From assembly GCA_902564695.1 (NCBI GenBank), contig CACFCB010000003.1, positions 1 to 64,000 of the forward strand: 64,000 nucleotides of DNA, written 5' to 3'. The notes beneath the pieces are model-generated. The model was not told where the DNA came from, did no database searches, and was given only the letters and a program-made list of their open reading frames with translations. The position numbers and the translations under genes are program-made. Shown here in pieces: positions 1 to 9,563 of this stretch. This stretch comes from an uncultured Prochlorococcus sp. Its GTDB lineage: Bacteria > Cyanobacteriota > Cyanobacteriia > PCC-6307 > Cyanobiaceae. How positions within the stretch are numbered: the stretch's first letter is position 1; each line of letters starts with the position of its first letter.

Positions 1-807
1 AACAAATTATTACTTGTTGCCAAACAAGCCGCAGAAAAAGGTGGAGCATCGCTCATGGATAATTATGGAAGAATTAAAACAATAAAATGCAAAGGAACTG
101 CTGGAGATCTAGTTACTAATGCAGATTTAGAATGTGAAAAAATAATATTAGATTATTTAGAAAAAGAGACTCCTAACATTTCTATTCTTGCTGAAGAAAG
201 TGGATATAAGTTAAAGGAAGGGGAATTAAAATGGTGTATAGACCCTCTTGATGGAACAACAAATTATGCACATGGATATCCATTTTTCGCAACGTCAATA
301 GGCTTAATATGGAATAGCAATCCAATATTGGGAGCAATATCAGTACCTTCTTTGAATGAAATTTACTATGCATCTCCAGAGCATGGTTCATTTTGTAATG
401 GCGAAAAAATTAATGTCAAAGACACAAAAACCTTGTCTGATTCGCTATTAGTTACTGGTTTCGCATATGACAGAAGAGAAGTATTAGATAATAATTACTC
501 AGAATTTTGTTGGCTAACACATCGTACACATGGCGTCAGAAGAGGAGGGGCAGCAGCGGTAGATTTAGCATTTGTAGCCTCAGGCAAAGTAGATGGCTTT
601 TGGGAACGCGGACTTGCAAAATGGGATATGGCAGCAGGAGTCCCACTAGTTGAAATGGCTGGGGGTATAGTTTCCAATTATCCTTCCGGTGATTTTAATC
701 TGAATACAGGTAGAATTCTTGCTTGTAGTCCAGAAATAAAAAATGAGATTTTAAATGAACTAGAAAAAATTAAACCATTATCTCCTAACTCTTATGGTGG
801 AAAATAG
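1..807 (+). CDS. Inositol monophosphatase family protein, 5' end cut by window
   Basis: The frame is open from base 1, so the gene starts before the window; the first visible ATG (55) is internal. The protein has the metal-dependent sugar-phosphatase signatures: an EES motif near the start, then DPLDGTTN, and a C-terminal WDMAAG block followed by a Gly-rich strand. Together these bind the two or three Mg2+ ions and the phosphate. The family hydrolyses inositol-1-phosphate and related substrates such as histidinol phosphate or 3'-phosphoadenosine phosphates, and sequence alone does not settle which. hisZ follows 40 bp downstream on the same strand, so a histidinol-phosphatase role is possible but unproven. 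Confidence 0.9.
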   Translation, partial: NKLLLVAKQAAEKGGASLMDNYGRIKTIKCKGTAGDLVTNADLECEKIILDYLEKETPNISILAEESGYKLKEGELKWCIDPLDGTTNYAHGYPFFATSIGLIWNSNPILGAISVPSLNEIYYASPEHGSFCNGEKINVKDTKTLSDSLLVTGFAYDRREVLDNNYSEFCWLTHRTHGVRRGGAAAVDLAFVASGKVDGFWERGLAKWDMAAGVPLVEMAGGIVSNYPSGDFNLNTGRILACSPEIKNEILNELEKIKPLSPNSYGGK

Positions 808-847
808 TCCTAATTTATGTGATCCTTAAGTAAAAAAGATTCAAATA

Positions 848-2023
848 ATGACCTTGCAACCTGCCTCGGGTGCGCGTGACTTAAATCCTCAGCAAGTAAA
901 AAAGAACCATCTCATTGCATCGAAACTTTCATCTCTATATCAACTATGGGGATATGAGCGAATATCACCGCCCCATATTGAACGTATAGACACACTTATG
1001 GCAGCTGGTGGGATCTCGAATAATGAAATACTAAAAATCGTTTCTGATGAACCTCTTGGATTAAGACCTGAAATAACAGCTTCAATAGTGCGTGCTGCTT
1101 CAACTAGATTTAATGAATACGAAAGGCCGCTTCGTTTTTGGTCAACAGGAACTTCATTTAAATGCAATCAAAGCATTGATGGAGGTTTTGATATTGAAGA
1201 GTCATTTCAAAGCGGAGTTGAATTGATAGGAACCAAAGCTATTAATGCAGAAATAGAACTCCTATCTCTGCTGATCGAAGCATTAAAAGTAATTGAAATT
1301 GATCAGAGATACAAAATGACATTGCTCATTGGAAATACATATCTATTAGAACTTATTTTAAGTTCATTTGATTCAACCGGAGCAGACCAAATAAAAAATA
1401 TTCTTTGCGATCTTGACTACATAGCATTGAGAAAATTAGATATAAAAGAAGAAACTAGAACTTTTATAAAAAACATTATGAATATGAGAGGAACCCCAAC
1501 AAAAGTATTAACTAAATTAAAAGAAATATATGGTTCGAATTCATACATTGATAACTTAGAGGAATTATTTACTATTATTGAACCATTTGCAAGAGATAAA
1601 GGGATAGAAGTACAATTAGACCCTACATTAGGCACTAAATATAGATTATATAGTGGATTAACATTTTCACTTGTTTCATCATACTCAGGTGCTCCAATCA
1701 TTATTGCTAAGGGTGGTAGGTATGACGATTTAGTAAAGAAATTTAGTTCAACCGATCATAATTGCTTCGGAATTGGTTTTAGTATTAGCATAGATAAAGT
1801 AAGAGAATTAGTTTCTTCCAATAAGGAATTCCAAGTTAACAATGAAAAAGTTTTAATTGCATATAAGCAAAGTGCAAGTTTATATAAAGCATTAAAACAA
1901 CAAAAGGAATGGCATAAAAAGGGGGTAATTTCAGTGATTTCGCATGAACCTTTAAGGACAAATGATTCTACCAAACAACTTTTAAAATCCAACAGATGTA
2001 CTAAAATCGAATGGATAGATTGA
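848..2023 (+). CDS. hisZ: ATP phosphoribosyltransferase regulatory subunit HisZ
   Basis: 391 residues with a class II aminoacyl-tRNA-synthetase-like catalytic core resembling HisRS. The N-terminal segment GARDLNP, the motif-2-like region RFWSTGTSFKC, and a late GGRYDDLVKKF block correspond to HisRS landmarks. The length and short C-terminus, without a full anticodon-binding domain, point to HisZ rather than HisS. HisZ partners the short form of HisG to catalyse and feedback-control the first step of histidine synthesis, ATP plus PRPP to phosphoribosyl-ATP. HisG is not in the window. The gene lies 40 bp after the phosphatase-like gene, so they may be cotranscribed. Confidence 0.85.
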   Translation: MTLQPASGARDLNPQQVKKNHLIASKLSSLYQLWGYERISPPHIERIDTLMAAGGISNNEILKIVSDEPLGLRPEITASIVRAASTRFNEYERPLRFWSTGTSFKCNQSIDGGFDIEESFQSGVELIGTKAINAEIELLSLLIEALKVIEIDQRYKMTLLIGNTYLLELILSSFDSTGADQIKNILCDLDYIALRKLDIKEETRTFIKNIMNMRGTPTKVLTKLKEIYGSNSYIDNLEELFTIIEPFARDKGIEVQLDPTLGTKYRLYSGLTFSLVSSYSGAPIIIAKGGRYDDLVKKFSSTDHNCFGIGFSISIDKVRELVSSNKEFQVNNEKVLIAYKQSASLYKALKQQKEWHKKGVISVISHEPLRTNDSTKQLLKSNRCTKIEWID

Positions 2024-2153
2024 TATCAATCACCCACATCTTCTTAATAATTGTTAGGAATCGCAAACTATTGAGCATTAATCAATAACTCTTTTGCTTT
2101 TAATACCTAAATATAAATTTGTATCGCTATGATGATAAAAAATTAGTTAAGTC

Positions 2154-4058
2154 ATGTCTGTTAAAGAAGAAGGAACAATTCTAATTCATACAGAAAATAT
2201 ATTTCCAATAATAAAAAAAGCAGTCTACTCAGATCATGAAATCTTCATTAGAGAGCTTATAAGTAACTCTGTAGATGCGATCAAGAAAAGGAAAATGGCC
2301 GCCTTTGCAGGAGATTGTGTGGGAGCTGAAGATGAAAAAATAAAAATCTCAATTGACAGGGAACATAAGACATTGACAATTAGTGACAATGGAATAGGAA
2401 TGACTAGTGATGAAATTAAGAAGTATATTAATCAAGTAGCTTTCTCAAGCGCAGAAGAATTTCTTGAGAAATATAAACAACCTGATGATGGATTTATAGG
2501 CCATTTTGGACTCGGGTTTTATTCAAGTTTTATGGTTGCAGAAGAAGTCGAAATAATAACGAAATCAGCAAAGAATGATTCACAAGCTATTAAATGGAAA
2601 TGTAATGGTTCACCTCAATATTCACTTAATGAGTCAGAGAAAGAAGAAATAGGTACAGATATAATTTTACATTTAATGGAAGAAGAAATTGAATACATTG
2701 AACCAAGCAGGATTAAAACATTAATAAAGAAATATTGTGATTTCATGCCCATTGAAATCTCGCTTGAAGAAGAAGTTATCAACAAAATGAATCCGCCATG
2801 GAGAGAAAGCAAACAAAATCTAAAAGACGAAGATTATATAGAACTCTATAAATACCTTTATCCTTTTCAAGGCGATCCTCTTTTATGGGTTCACCTAAAC
2901 ACTGACTATCCATATAATTTGCAAGGTATATTATATTTTCCAAAGATCAGTGGAAGAGCCGATTGGGAAAGTGGTGAAATAAAACTATTCTGTAATCAGG
3001 TATTTGTTAGCGACTCAATCAAAGAAATTGTTCCAAGATATTTATTACCTTTGAGAGGAGTAATAGATTCACCAGACATTCCTTTAAATGTAAGCAGAAG
3101 CGCATTGCAATCAGACAGAAGAGTTAAATCTATAGGTAATTTTATTGCAAAGAAGTTAGCCGATAAGCTTAAAACATTAAAGAAAGATGAAACTCAATTT
3201 TACGCTGATATTTGGGACTCCATATCACCTTTTATAAAAATAGGAGCAATGGAAGATGAAAAATTTGCCGAACAAGTAAAAGAGATAATTTTATATTCAA
3301 CAACTAAAAACACTTCAGAAGAGAATGAAGATAATAATGAACTAATAAAATCTGGTTCAAAGACTTTTACCACCCTTGATGCTTATAAGAATAGGCTAAC
3401 TGATGAGAACAAAAAGGTTTTATATTCAACGGATGAAGTCTCTCAATCAACAGCACTAAATATGTGGACCTCTCAAGGCAAAGAAGTTTTAAAACTTGAT
3501 ACTGTTATTGATACCCAATTTATTCCTTGGTTAGAAGAAAAAAATAAAGAAATAAATTTTGTCAGAGTTGACTCCGAACTTGATGAAAGTATTAAAGATG
3601 ATTCGCCTGAAATCGCTGATAAAGATGGAAATACAAAGTCAGAAACACTTAAAAAGATGATTAGTTCAGCTCTAAACAATGAAAAAGTGACCGTACAAGT
3701 GCAAAGCCTTAAAGGTGAGAATTCTCCACCTTCATTAATATTATTACCAGAACAAATGAGAAGAATTAATGATATAACAGCATTAATGGAACAGAAACTT
3801 CCTGGTCTACCTGAATATCATAATTTAATCGTCAATTCAAACCACCCACTTATTCAAGGATTACTAAAGTTAAATTCCAACACAATAGTTGTTGAAGAAT
3901 CTAGCAAGTCAGAAGAAAGCCAATTAGCCAGTGACATCGCTATCCATGTTTATGAGATGGCAAAACTGTCAATTGGAGGTCTCGAGAATAAAGATATCGC
4001 AGCTTTTCAAACTAGGAATGCTGAGGTACTAGGGAAATTAATGAAAAAATTCGTTTAG
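2154..4058 (+). CDS. htpG: Molecular chaperone HtpG (Hsp90)
   Basis: 634 residues, the normal length for bacterial Hsp90. The N-terminal GHKL ATPase domain has the expected blocks: ELISNSVDA (helix with the catalytic Glu and Asn), DNGIGM (ATP-binding Asp) and GHFGLGFYSSF (lid glycines). A middle domain with LPLRGVIDSPDIPLNVSR follows, then a C-terminal dimerisation region. HtpG is a cytosolic ATP-dependent chaperone; cyanobacterial HtpG is linked to heat, light and tetrapyrrole stress. The 130-bp leader contains no CIRCE element (a TTAGCACTC-type inverted repeat), so HrcA control is not apparent here. rpmB follows 45 bp downstream. Confidence 0.96.
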   Translation: MSVKEEGTILIHTENIFPIIKKAVYSDHEIFIRELISNSVDAIKKRKMAAFAGDCVGAEDEKIKISIDREHKTLTISDNGIGMTSDEIKKYINQVAFSSAEEFLEKYKQPDDGFIGHFGLGFYSSFMVAEEVEIITKSAKNDSQAIKWKCNGSPQYSLNESEKEEIGTDIILHLMEEEIEYIEPSRIKTLIKKYCDFMPIEISLEEEVINKMNPPWRESKQNLKDEDYIELYKYLYPFQGDPLLWVHLNTDYPYNLQGILYFPKISGRADWESGEIKLFCNQVFVSDSIKEIVPRYLLPLRGVIDSPDIPLNVSRSALQSDRRVKSIGNFIAKKLADKLKTLKKDETQFYADIWDSISPFIKIGAMEDEKFAEQVKEIILYSTTKNTSEENEDNNELIKSGSKTFTTLDAYKNRLTDENKKVLYSTDEVSQSTALNMWTSQGKEVLKLDTVIDTQFIPWLEEKNKEINFVRVDSELDESIKDDSPEIADKDGNTKSETLKKMISSALNNEKVTVQVQSLKGENSPPSLILLPEQMRRINDITALMEQKLPGLPEYHNLIVNSNHPLIQGLLKLNSNTIVVEESSKSEESQLASDIAIHVYEMAKLSIGGLENKDIAAFQTRNAEVLGKLMKKFV

Positions 4059-4103
4059 TCTCAACCTCATTTGATAGAATACAAATACGATTAAGTTTAA
4101 AAA

Positions 4104-4340
4104 ATGTCTAGGGTTTGCCAACTTACAGGCACAAGAGCTAACAACGGAATGTCAGTAAGCCATTCCCATATTAGAACAAAAAAATTACAGCAAGCAAATC
4201 TGCAGCATCGCAGATTATGGTGGGAAGAAGAAAACAAATGGATTAATATAAGAGTAACGACAAGAGCACTAAAAACAATTCAGAAGAAAGGATTAGGAAA
4301 GTATGCCAAATCATTAGGGGTAGATTTAAACAAACTTTAA
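4104..4340 (+). CDS. rpmB: 50S ribosomal protein L28
   Basis: 78 residues starting [15 protein letters not shown], the standard L28 N-terminus, with the conserved SHSHIRTKK region and a basic C-terminal tail. It is a component of the large ribosomal subunit. The short distance to htpG upstream and the peroxiredoxin gene downstream suggests a mixed housekeeping transcript. The length is typical for cyanobacterial L28. Confidence 0.96.
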   Translation: MSRVCQLTGTRANNGMSVSHSHIRTKKLQQANLQHRRLWWEEENKWINIRVTTRALKTIQKKGLGKYAKSLGVDLNKL

Positions 4341-4358
4341 ATTTGATTTGTTAATCAA

Positions 4359-4913
4359 ATGAAAAGAAGAGAATTTATAAAATCAATTATTTTATTTTCT
4401 ACTTTTTTAATTGGTAAACCTTCAAGATTATTTGCAAGTATAAATTCGGTTAGGCTTGGTCAAAAAGCACCTAATTTTTTTTTAAATGGTTTCAACAAAA
4501 ACAAACCGAATAAAAAAGAATGGTCTCTAGATGATTTTTCAGGGGAATGGTTGATTTTATATTTTTATCCTAAAGATTTCTCGAGTGGTTGTACATTAGA
4601 AGCTAAAGGATTTAAAGATAATCTTTCTAATTTTAAAAAACTTACTACCTCAATAGTGGGAATCTCTGCTGACAGTAAAGAAGAACATGAATCATTTTGT
4701 TCATCGGCAAAACTTGGATATACCCTACTTTCTGACACAACAGCAGAAATCAGTAAATCATATGATTCATGGTTAGATCACTATTCAAAAAGAAATACAT
4801 TTATGATCAATCCAAAAGGTATAGTTGTATACAAGTGGATAGGAGTAAGACCCATAGGACATGCTCAAGAAGTTTTAGAAGAGCTTATTAAACAGCAAAG
4901 AAACTATGCATGA
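4359..4913 (+). CDS. PrxQ/Bcp-type peroxiredoxin with Tat-like leader
   Basis: 184 residues. An N-terminal MKRREF stretch followed by a hydrophobic run to about residue 26 looks like a twin-arginine or other export leader, which would place the enzyme in the thylakoid lumen or periplasm. The AhpC-TSA fold follows: GQKAPNF near 34, FYPKDFSSGCT with the peroxidatic Cys78, then the GISADS strand and LLSDTTAEISK. Peroxiredoxins reduce H2O2 and organic peroxides. The usual PrxQ resolving cysteine five residues after Cys78 is Lys83 here, so it may act as a 1-Cys enzyme or use Cys114. It overlaps the next gene by 8 bp, which suggests translational coupling. Confidence 0.88.
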   Translation: MKRREFIKSIILFSTFLIGKPSRLFASINSVRLGQKAPNFFLNGFNKNKPNKKEWSLDDFSGEWLILYFYPKDFSSGCTLEAKGFKDNLSNFKKLTTSIVGISADSKEEHESFCSSAKLGYTLLSDTTAEISKSYDSWLDHYSKRNTFMINPKGIVVYKWIGVRPIGHAQEVLEELIKQQRNYA

Positions 4914-5214
4914 ACTATCCTTAGGCACATGGTTTATCCATATTGCGACTCTATTTGAGTGGTCGATTGCAATAATAATAATTGACCATATTTCATCAAA
5001 ATCCAATAACAAGGCTTTGGGTTATTTTGCTTTAGCAATGTTGCCAAATTTAGCTAGTGCTATGGCCGCAATCACTTGGCATATATTTGACAACAGTATT
5101 GAATTAAAAGGATTAGTTGTACTACAGGCAGCTCTTACAACTGTGGGAAATATATGTCTTGCATTTGCAGCGTGGAATTTATTTAGATCTGAGTCATCAC
5201 AACAAAACCAATGA
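4906..5214 (+). CDS. DUF2499 membrane protein
   Basis: 102 residues with about three hydrophobic helices and the opening LGTWFIHIATLFEW, which I recognise as the cyanobacterial and plastid DUF2499 family. Function is unknown. It overlaps the peroxiredoxin gene by 8 bp and its stop overlaps the next start by 4 bp (ATGA), so the three genes probably form one translational unit. DUF2499 and DUF3593 commonly sit side by side in cyanobacteria, which suggests they form a two-subunit membrane complex; that is inference. Confidence 0.85.
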   Translation: MHELSLGTWFIHIATLFEWSIAIIIIDHISSKSNNKALGYFALAMLPNLASAMAAITWHIFDNSIELKGLVVLQAALTTVGNICLAFAAWNLFRSESSQQNQ

Positions 5215-5555
5215 ATATTTCAGTTCTTAGTCTTGATTCAATTGCAAGAATTGACCCTAGTCCATTTTTCGTCCTTTCACTAATTCCTTATCTAGTATTT
5301 CTGCGTTACGCTGGCAAAACAAAAGCCATACCAAAAATATCATTTATTGGTTTTAATTTAACTCTCTTATTTGTATTCATGACAATTGTTTTTGCAATAA
5401 TTGCACAAATTTATTTTGGGGATGAATTAACAAATGTTGATGTACTGCACGGACTAGCAGAATCATTTTTAACGATTAGCGATGCATTTGTTGTTTACGG
5501 TTTTGTTTTGATGCTGCAGTCATTCAAAAACAAAACGGAAGTAAAAAACTCTTAA
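5211..5555 (+). CDS. DUF3593 membrane protein
   Basis: 114 residues, mostly hydrophobic, with three probable membrane helices. It contains the block DPSPFFVLSLIPYLVFLRY near the N-terminus and a C-terminal GLAESFLTISDAFVVYGF segment typical of DUF3593. Function is unknown. It starts within the stop codon of the DUF2499 gene (ATGA overlap) and ends 70 bp before psaK. The tight pairing with DUF2499 and the position ahead of a photosystem I gene suggest a thylakoid role, which is inferred only. Confidence 0.85.
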   Translation: MNISVLSLDSIARIDPSPFFVLSLIPYLVFLRYAGKTKAIPKISFIGFNLTLLFVFMTIVFAIIAQIYFGDELTNVDVLHGLAESFLTISDAFVVYGFVLMLQSFKNKTEVKNS

Positions 5556-5625
5556 GAGGTGAGTAACATTTGTCGCAAAAGCAATCTTTATGGTTGATAA
5601 TGAATTTATTCAATAGGGATAAAAG

Positions 5626-5886
5626 ATGCTCACAACATTATTAGCAGCAGCTGATCCAGTGACATTTCAGTGGTCTCCAAAATGTGCCGTTGTGATGATC
5701 ATTTGCAATTTACTTGCATATGCCATAGCGAGATCCAATATTGAAAAGCCAAACGAAGGGTTCCCAATACCTAATTCACAATTTTTTGGTGGTCTAAGTC
5801 ATGGTTCTGTTGTAGCGGCAAACTGCTTAGGTCATGTATTAGGAATAGGATCAATTTTGGGTCTAGCAGCTAGAGGAGTTTTATAA
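5626..5886 (+). CDS. psaK: Photosystem I subunit PsaK
   Basis: 86 residues with two membrane helices joined by a polar loop. The features FQWSPKCAVVMIICN in helix 1, the loop NEGFPIPNSQFFGGLSHGS, and the helix 2 run ANCLGHVLGIGSILGLA match PsaK. PsaK is a peripheral thylakoid subunit that binds chlorophyll at the edge of photosystem I and takes part in state transitions and antenna docking. A ribosome-binding site, AGGGATAAAAG, sits just before the ATG. The gene ends in a strong bidirectional terminator shared with dxs. Confidence 0.96.
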   Translation: MLTTLLAAADPVTFQWSPKCAVVMIICNLLAYAIARSNIEKPNEGFPIPNSQFFGGLSHGSVVAANCLGHVLGIGSILGLAARGVL

Positions 5887-5920
5887 GATTAATTCTAGAA
5901 TTTCTAAATTAAATATTATA

Positions 5921-5954
5921 AAAAGGATTATTATTTAATAATCCTTTTTTTTTT
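5921..5954. terminator. Bidirectional intrinsic terminator between psaK and dxs
   Basis: A perfect 12-bp inverted repeat (AAAAGGATTATT / AATAATCCTTTT, arms 5921-5932 and 5937-5948) encloses a 4-base loop and runs into a T tract ending at 5954. The left arm begins with A residues, so it also gives a T tract for the opposite strand. It sits between the convergent psaK and dxs genes, as expected for a shared Rho-independent terminator. It is the clearest terminator in the window. Confidence 0.9.
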
Positions 5955-5964
5955 AATTAGATAA

Positions 5965-7851
5965 TTAATTAAAATTAAATTTATTTCTAATTTGATCTGC
6001 CATCATTTCTGGAGTCAATCCAAGTGATTCTTTGCTTTGCTGTGGAGTTGCATGATCTACCAATTTATCTGGTATTCCTATTCTTAATGTAGGAACAAAA
6101 ATATCATTGTCATTAAATGATTCAACGACTGCTGATCCAAATCCTCCCAATAATGTTCCTTCCTCCATTGTAACTACTTTACCAATTCTCTTTGCAGCCT
6201 TATGAATAGTTTCCTCATCTAATGGTCTTACAAAGCGAGCATTAATCACTGTGCTATTTATTCCAGATTCTCTAAGTATTTTCGCTGTTCTAATTGCTGG
6301 GCAAACCATAGAGCCATAAGCAATTATTAATAAATTAGCTCCTTCTTCTATTATCTCAGCTTTACCAATTTCTATAGATTCCCATCCTTCCTCCATCAAC
6401 GGTGCTCCCTCTCCAGAACCTCTGGGAATTCTTAAAACAGATGGACCATTGTTCTTAATACAGGTAACTAACATTTGCTGTAATTCAGATTCATCTTTTG
6501 GAGCCATAACAGTAAAATTAGGGACACATCTTAAATAACTAATGTCATATTGTCCTTGATGAGTTGGGCCATCAGCTCCAACAATTCCAGCTCTATCTAA
6601 TACAAAAGTTACTGGTAAATTCTGTATTCCAATATCATGAATTAGCTGATCATATGCTCGTTGTAAGAAAGTACTATAAATAGCTACAACTGGTTTAATC
6701 CCTTCACAAGCCATTCCACCTGCGAGAGTTACAGCATGCTGTTCAGCAATACCAACATCTACATATTGATCTGGAATAGCTTTCTGTAAAAGATTTAAAG
6801 CAGTACCTTCTGCCATTGCTGCTGTGATACCAACAATCTTGCTATCTTGCTCACAAAGCTTTACTAAAGTTTGACCAAAAACCTTACTAAAGCTAGGAGG
6901 TTTAGGAGTTTTAGAAGGAATAGATTTTCCTGTCGTCAAATCGAAAGAAGACTGAGCATGATAACCAACCTGATCAGCTTCAGCATATGGATAACCTTTT
7001 CCCTTGGTCGTAGCGACATGGACCATGACAGGTCCTCCAACTTTGTGCGCTGCGTTAAATGTTCTAGTCAATTCAGAAATATCATGCCCATCTACAGGCC
7101 CCATATAAGTGAAACCTAACTCCTCAAAAACAGCACCAACACTAGGAACTGCTAAACGTCTAACGCTGCCTGTAAGAGATTTAAACTCCTCCTGCATAGC
7201 ATCTCCCATAAAAGGAAGATTTTTGACACTTTCCTGAACACTATCAGATATGAATTGAACAGGTGGACTATGACGCATACGATTTAAATAAGTTGACAAA
7301 GCTCCAACAGGAGGGGAGATAGACATATCGTTATCATTCAAAACAACCAAAAGAGGAGTTTTTGGAAGATGACCTGCATGATTAATAGCCTCTAAAGCCA
7401 TTCCACCTGTTAGTGCGCCATCACCAATTACAGCAACACATTTATAATTTTCTCCTTTTCTGTCTCTAGCAATAGCCATACCAAGAGCAGCAGAAATTGA
7501 AGTGCTGGCATGTCCAGCCCCAAAATGATCAAATTTACTTTCTGATCTTTTTAGATAACCTGCGACTCCACCTTGTTGTCTAAGTGAATCAAATCTCTCA
7601 TATCTTCCGGTAAGCAACTTGTGTGGATAAGCTTGATGTCCAACGTCCCAAATAACTTTATCGACATCTAAATCTAATGTCTGATAAAGAGCAATTGTTA
7701 ACTCAACGACACCAAGACCTGGACCTAAGTGCCCACCACTAGTAGAAACAACTTGAAGATGCCTTTCTCTAATTTGACAAGCAACATCTTCCAATTCACT
7801 AATGGGTAAGCCATGCAGCTCATTCGGATGACTTAACTGGCTCAGACGCAT
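5965..7851 (-). CDS. dxs: 1-deoxy-D-xylulose-5-phosphate synthase
   Basis: 628 residues, the standard DXS length. It has the thiamine-diphosphate-binding motif [13 protein letters not shown] with the ND pair that binds Mg2+ ([12 protein letters not shown]), the central pyrimidine domain with [13 protein letters not shown], and a transketolase C-terminal domain. DXS condenses pyruvate and glyceraldehyde-3-phosphate into DXP, the entry and flux-controlling step of the MEP isoprenoid pathway feeding chlorophyll phytol and carotenoids. ispE of the same pathway is at about 26 kb, not linked. It is divergent from ilvA across a 119-bp gap that must hold both promoters. Confidence 0.97.
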   Translation of the reverse strand: MRLSQLSHPNELHGLPISELEDVACQIRERHLQVVSTSGGHLGPGLGVVELTIALYQTLDLDVDKVIWDVGHQAYPHKLLTGRYERFDSLRQQGGVAGYLKRSESKFDHFGAGHASTSISAALGMAIARDRKGENYKCVAVIGDGALTGGMALEAINHAGHLPKTPLLVVLNDNDMSISPPVGALSTYLNRMRHSPPVQFISDSVQESVKNLPFMGDAMQEEFKSLTGSVRRLAVPSVGAVFEELGFTYMGPVDGHDISELTRTFNAAHKVGGPVMVHVATTKGKGYPYAEADQVGYHAQSSFDLTTGKSIPSKTPKPPSFSKVFGQTLVKLCEQDSKIVGITAAMAEGTALNLLQKAIPDQYVDVGIAEQHAVTLAGGMACEGIKPVVAIYSTFLQRAYDQLIHDIGIQNLPVTFVLDRAGIVGADGPTHQGQYDISYLRCVPNFTVMAPKDESELQQMLVTCIKNNGPSVLRIPRGSGEGAPLMEEGWESIEIGKAEIIEEGANLLIIAYGSMVCPAIRTAKILRESGINSTVINARFVRPLDEETIHKAAKRIGKVVTMEEGTLLGGFGSAVVESFNDNDIFVPTLRIGIPDKLVDHATPQQSKESLGLTPEMMADQIRNKFNFN

Positions 7852-7970
7852 ACAACTCTGAGATTTAATCTCTCCAATCTACGAGGTCTACCCTACATTT
7901 TGAGAAAACTTGCACAAGAACAAATGTAATGTAGAAAATACACAAACCTAAAATCGGTGAAAAACTAGAT

Positions 7971-9506
7971 ATGGAGGATCTTTTACAGAAAATACTAAGA
8001 GCTCGGGTTTATGACGTTGCTGAAGAAACTCCACTAGAAAGGGCAAAAAACTTAAGCAAAAAATTCAAAAATGACATCTGGTTTAAGAGAGAAGATCTTC
8101 AACCTGTATTTTCATTCAAGCTAAGAGGTGCATTTAACCGTATGTCTCAGCTAACCAAGGAAGAACTTTCTAAAGGAGTAATTGCATCAAGCGCTGGGAA
8201 CCATGCACAGGGAGTTGCCTTAAGTGCATCATTTCTAAAATGCAGGTCAGTCATTGTTATGCCTCTTACAACTCCAATAATGAAAGTAAGGGCTGTTGAG
8301 TCGCATAAAGCTGAAGTTATTCTTTTTGGAGAAACTTATGATGAGTGTTACGAAAAAGCATTAGAAATATCAAAAAATGAAAATCTAACTTTCATTCATC
8401 CATTTGATGATCCTGAAGTCATAGCTGGACAAGGAACAATAGGGCTTGAAATACTTAGACAAAGTAATACTCCACCAGAAGCTATTTATATCGCGGTAGG
8501 AGGAGGAGGGCTAATAGCTGGAGTAAGTGAATATGTAAAAGCGATTTGGCCAGATATAAGGATCATTGGAGTTGAGCCAGAGGATGCGTGCGCAATGACC
8601 CTCTCACTTAAGGCAAACAAACCCATAGAACTTAAAAGTGTTGGACTTTTTGCAGATGGTGTTGCAGTTAGAAAAGTAGGTAAAAAAACATTCTCAATAT
8701 GTAAAAAAAATGTTGATGAAATGATCACAGTTAATACAGACGAAATATGTGCAGCAATTAAAGATGTTTTCGAAGATACACGCTCTATTCTTGAACCAGC
8801 AGGAGCACTAGCTATTGCTGGTTTAAAAAAACACGTTGTTAAGAATAAAATAAAAAATCAATGTCTTGTTGCAATAGCTTGTGGTGCAAATATGAATTTT
8901 GAAAGACTAAGATTCGTTGCAGAGAGAGCAGAATTAGGAGAAGAAAAGGAAGCAATGCTAGCTGTTGGTATTCCTGAAAAAGCAGGTAGTTTAAAACTTT
9001 TATGTAAATCGCTTGGTTCAAGAAGCTTAACTGAATTTAGTTATCGAATGTCAGAGGGTAGCAAAGCACAAATATTCATGGGAATAGAAGTAAAAAATAC
9101 TAATGATCGGCAATTATTGGTCAATGAAATAAAGAAAAAAGGTTTTGACTGTCTTGATTTAAGTAATGATGAACTTTCGAAAGTTCATCTCAGACACATG
9201 GTTGGAGGAAGACTTCCTAGATCAATAAATGAGATATCAAATATTAATCAAAAAGAATTAATATACAGATTTGAATTTCCAGAAAGGCCCGGTGCTCTAA
9301 TGAGATTTGTAAACTCTATGAGGCCGGAATGGACAATAAGTATTTTTCATTATCGAAATCATGGAGCTGATACTGGAAGAATAGTTATAGGAGTTCTGGT
9401 GAAGGATTCAGAAATACCAGCTTGGAATGATTTTGTTAACAAAATAGGGTATAAAAATTGGAAAGAGACCGATAATCCAGCATATAAATTATTTTTAGGT
9501 GCATAG
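7971..9506 (+). CDS. ilvA: Threonine ammonia-lyase, biosynthetic
   Basis: 511 residues. The PLP fold-type II catalytic domain has the Schiff-base Lys50 in SFKLRGAFNRM, the SSAGNHAQGVA phosphate-binding loop and the GGGGL cofactor phosphate cup. Two ACT-like regulatory repeats follow from about residue 325, giving the long biosynthetic form that isoleucine inhibits. It deaminates threonine to 2-oxobutanoate, the first committed step of isoleucine synthesis. It is divergent from dxs and is followed by scpB on the same strand. Confidence 0.95.
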   Translation: MEDLLQKILRARVYDVAEETPLERAKNLSKKFKNDIWFKREDLQPVFSFKLRGAFNRMSQLTKEELSKGVIASSAGNHAQGVALSASFLKCRSVIVMPLTTPIMKVRAVESHKAEVILFGETYDECYEKALEISKNENLTFIHPFDDPEVIAGQGTIGLEILRQSNTPPEAIYIAVGGGGLIAGVSEYVKAIWPDIRIIGVEPEDACAMTLSLKANKPIELKSVGLFADGVAVRKVGKKTFSICKKNVDEMITVNTDEICAAIKDVFEDTRSILEPAGALAIAGLKKHVVKNKIKNQCLVAIACGANMNFERLRFVAERAELGEEKEAMLAVGIPEKAGSLKLLCKSLGSRSLTEFSYRMSEGSKAQIFMGIEVKNTNDRQLLVNEIKKKGFDCLDLSNDELSKVHLRHMVGGRLPRSINEISNINQKELIYRFEFPERPGALMRFVNSMRPEWTISIFHYRNHGADTGRIVIGVLVKDSEIPAWNDFVNKIGYKNWKETDNPAYKLFLGA

Positions 9507-9563
9507 TTTAATTAGACGCGTTAATTTTGGATATCAAAGTAAATAAACACAAATTGCATACTT

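Noticed and set aside
2024-2153. A possible CIRCE or other heat-shock operator before htpG.
   Set aside because: No TTAGCACTC-N9-GAGTGCTAA-like repeat is present. A weak TATTGA/TCAATA pair exists but is too short.
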